Assembly (NCBI RefSeq): GCF_018687975.1
Contig: NZ_CP061310.1
Span: 1,488,001-1,552,000, forward strand
DNA length: 64,000 nt
Source: Polynucleobacter sp. es-EL-1
GTDB taxonomy: Bacteria; Pseudomonadota; Gammaproteobacteria; Burkholderiales; Burkholderiaceae
Direction: 5' to 3'
Of the stretch, positions 62,242 through 64,000 are shown piece by piece. Numbering within the stretch: the first letter of the stretch is position 1; each line of letters opens with the position of its first letter. The notes below the pieces were generated by a model that saw nothing but the letters and a program-made list of their open reading frames with translations, was not told the origin of the DNA and searched no databases. A program made the translations under genes and the position numbers.

Positions 62242-63126
62242 ATGCCATTAAGCACTAAAGCCGTCACTAAAGCTGTTTTTCCTGTTGCGGGCTTGGGCAC
62301 TCGTTTCTTGCCAGCAACCAAGGCGAGTCCGAAAGAAATGCTGAACGTTGTTGATAAGCCACTCATTCAATATGCAGTTGAGGAGGCTATCGCCGCTGGC
62401 ATTACTGAAATGATTTTTGTCACCGGTCGCAGCAAGCGCGCCATTGAAGATCACTTTGATAAAGCGTATGAGTTAGAGGCTGAACTCGAGGCGAAAAATA
62501 AACAAGCTTTACTGGAAATCGTGCGTAGCGTAAAACCGAGCCATGTTGACTGCGTATATGTGCGTCAACCAGAAGCCTTGGGATTAGGTCATGCAGTGCT
62601 CTGTGCAGAGAAATTGGTTCGTGATGAACCCTTTGCCATCATCTTAGCTGATGACTTGCTGGATGGTCAGCCCCCGGTTCTCAAGCAAATGCTCAAAGTA
62701 TTTGACGAGCAAAATGGTTCAGTACTAGCAGTAGAAAAAATTGACCCTGCAAAAAGTAGCTCTTACGGCATAGTGGATGGTACGGAAGTTGCTAAAGGCA
62801 TCTATCGCCTCAATGGCATCGTAGAAAAGCCTCAGCCAAAAGATGCACCATCCAATATGGCGGTGGTTGGTAGATATGTATTGTCCTCAGACATCTTTAA
62901 ACACATTCGCAATCTCAAGCCTGGTGCCGGCGGAGAAATTCAACTCACCGATGCCATCGCCTCCCTCCTCAAAGAGGAGCCTGTTTTTGCCTACGAGTAC
63001 GATGGCGTACGTTATGACTGCGGTAGCAAGCTTGGCTATCTCAAAGCATCCGTAGAGTTTGCCTTACGTCACCCAGAAGTAAAGACGGAGTTTGCCGCCT
63101 ATCTTCAGAGTCGCTCTTTAACTTAA
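62242..63126 (+). CDS. galU: UTP-glucose-1-phosphate uridylyltransferase
   Basis: A 294-residue nucleotidyltransferase making UDP-glucose for envelope polysaccharides. It has the nucleotide motif AVFPVAGLGTRFLPATKASPKEML and VVDKPLIQYAVEEA, then FAIILADDLLD with metal-binding Asp and GGEIQLTDAI. It follows valS by 27 bp, with a TCAGGATTTTTT ribosome-binding region, and converges with tusA. Confidence 0.95.
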   Translation: MPLSTKAVTKAVFPVAGLGTRFLPATKASPKEMLNVVDKPLIQYAVEEAIAAGITEMIFVTGRSKRAIEDHFDKAYELEAELEAKNKQALLEIVRSVKPSHVDCVYVRQPEALGLGHAVLCAEKLVRDEPFAIILADDLLDGQPPVLKQMLKVFDEQNGSVLAVEKIDPAKSSSYGIVDGTEVAKGIYRLNGIVEKPQPKDAPSNMAVVGRYVLSSDIFKHIRNLKPGAGGEIQLTDAIASLLKEEPVFAYEYDGVRYDCGSKLGYLKASVEFALRHPEVKTEFAAYLQSRSLT

Positions 63127-63129
63127 GCT

Positions 63130-63369
63130 TTATCTTCTCTTTAGGAAGAAAACCAAGACATCACCTTCAGTAGCGGTCGAGATAAGCTCATTGCCTGTCT
63201 GTTTTGCAAACACCGGAAAATCATGTGCAGCGCCAGAATCGGTTGCCTTGACCTTCAGCACTTCACCTGATTGCATAGTAGCTAATGCTTTCTTGGTGCG
63301 CAAAATCGGCAAGGGGCAATTCATACCAATAGCATCAACCTCGAGATCAAATGGGATGGCATCACTCAT
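63130..63369 (-). CDS. tusA: TusA/SirA-type sulfur-carrier protein
   Basis: A 79-residue protein with the signature DAIGMNCPLPILRTKKAL; the Cys of CPxP accepts a persulfide. TusA-type proteins pass sulfur to tRNA thiolation, molybdenum cofactor or other users. Sits four bases after alaS (overlap), same strand. Ends four bases from galU. Confidence 0.88.
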   Translation of the reverse strand: MSDAIPFDLEVDAIGMNCPLPILRTKKALATMQSGEVLKVKATDSGAAHDFPVFAKQTGNELISTATEGDVLVFFLKRR

Positions 63370-64000
63370 TTAGAAGCCACCCAATCTTTAACGCCAGCTA
63401 AGGCTGCACCTAACTTACTTGGGTCGGTACCACCAGCCATCGCCATCTCTGGCTTGCCACCCCCTTTACCGCCAACCTGCTCTGCAACAAAGTTGACGAG
63501 ATCACCAGCCTTGACCTTAGCAATAGAGTCTGCAGTAACGCCCGCAATCAAGCTAACTTTATCGCCTTGCACTGAAGCCAGCACAATCGCAGCGGTTTTG
63601 AGCTTAGCTTTGAGCGCATCCATGGTTTCACGTAAGACCTGGGCATCTGCTCCATCTAAACGCGCTGCCAAAACTTTCATACCATTGACATCAATTGCTT
63701 GGGTTGCCAGCTCGTCACCTTGACTTGCCGCCAACTTGGAATTGACCTTATCTAACTCACGCTCAGCTTGGCGCAAACTTTCTTGCAATTGAGCAACACG
63801 GTTAACTAAATCACCTGGATGGGTTTTGAGAATCGTAGCTGCCTCATTGATTTTGTCTTCTAAGCCTTGCAAGAAATTGAGGGCATTTTTGCCGGTCACT
63901 GCTTCCACCCGACGAATACCCGCTGCAACACCGCCCTCAGAAACAATCTTCAAGCTGCCGATATCGCCAGTGCGCGCTACGTGCGTACCACCGCATAACT
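63366..64000 (-). CDS. alaS: alanyl-tRNA synthetase, C-terminal part (runs off right edge)
   Basis: About 210 residues of AlaS are visible. Near the window edge the frame reads LCGGTHVARTGDIG, the Cys/His zinc site of the editing domain, so the open frame is continuous to 64,000. Next come a coiled coil (about 63,700-63,850) and the glycine-rich DHHA1-type C-Ala domain (VGGKGGGKPEMAMAGG). The upstream catalytic part lies outside. Its end overlaps tusA by four bases. Confidence 0.95.
   Translation of the reverse strand, partial: LCGGTHVARTGDIGSLKIVSEGGVAAGIRRVEAVTGKNALNFLQGLEDKINEAATILKTHPGDLVNRVAQLQESLRQAERELDKVNSKLAASQGDELATQAIDVNGMKVLAARLDGADAQVLRETMDALKAKLKTAAIVLASVQGDKVSLIAGVTADSIAKVKAGDLVNFVAEQVGGKGGGKPEMAMAGGTDPSKLGAALAGVKDWVASK

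Overview
The window looks like the chromosome of a betaproteobacterium, most likely Polynucleobacter or a close Burkholderiaceae relative. The reasons are the protein style (RpoD with a lysine/alanine/proline-rich N-terminus, a BPSS1780-type membrane protein, a small DUF2782-like protein beside polA and thrB) and the gene orders rpsU-yqeY-dnaG-rpoD opposite tsaD and xseB-ispA-dxs-folE2. This assignment is an inference; no database search was possible.

Region A (about 1-36,000) is accessory. It is patterned by broken tRNA pieces, tRNA-type terminators and eight copies of a palindromic repeat (typical form GCGTTACTTAAAGTAACGC) that I see nowhere else in the window. A 90-bp direct repeat at 2,874-2,963 and 35,916-36,005 carries the palindrome, a terminator and the 3' end of tRNA-Ile(CAU). 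It brackets 33 kb, as expected for an island integrated into that tRNA gene. From left to right the region holds: an AAA ATPase and esterase-like pair just outside the left repeat; a broken cupin gene; a winged-helix regulator; two small unknown proteins with an orphan FixJ-type response regulator; a DevBCA-like ABC exporter; a sulfur-flavoured cluster (SAM methyltransferase, periplasmic rhodanese, ArsR-rhodanese fusion, TonB-like protein); a lipoprotein; a heavy-metal RND efflux operon with a CzcI-like leader gene and two extra periplasmic proteins; a block of unknown genes with a minimal tyrosine recombinase; DUF6641/DUF6876-like integrative-element genes; a full-length integrase; and a type I restriction-modification operon (hsdM-hsdS-hsdR).

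The right edge is the most striking locus. The tRNA-Ile(CAU) gene at 35,973-36,265 is interrupted immediately after its anticodon by a 216-nt group I intron that closely resembles the well-known Azoarcus tRNA-Ile ribozyme. A second copy of the tRNA 5' half lies about 195 bp upstream of it. A VapBC-type toxin-antitoxin pair follows.

Region B (37,200-64,000) is core chromosome. It holds the macromolecular-synthesis operon rpsU-yqeY-dnaG-rpoD with tsaD divergent; the isoprenoid/folate operon xseB-ispA-dxs-folE2; a Rieske oxygenase and a 3-mercaptopyruvate sulfurtransferase; a ZIP metal transporter; a Tat-exported dienelactone hydrolase; polA; thrB and neighbours; uvrD; valS; galU; tusA; and the 3' part of alaS, which runs off the right end.
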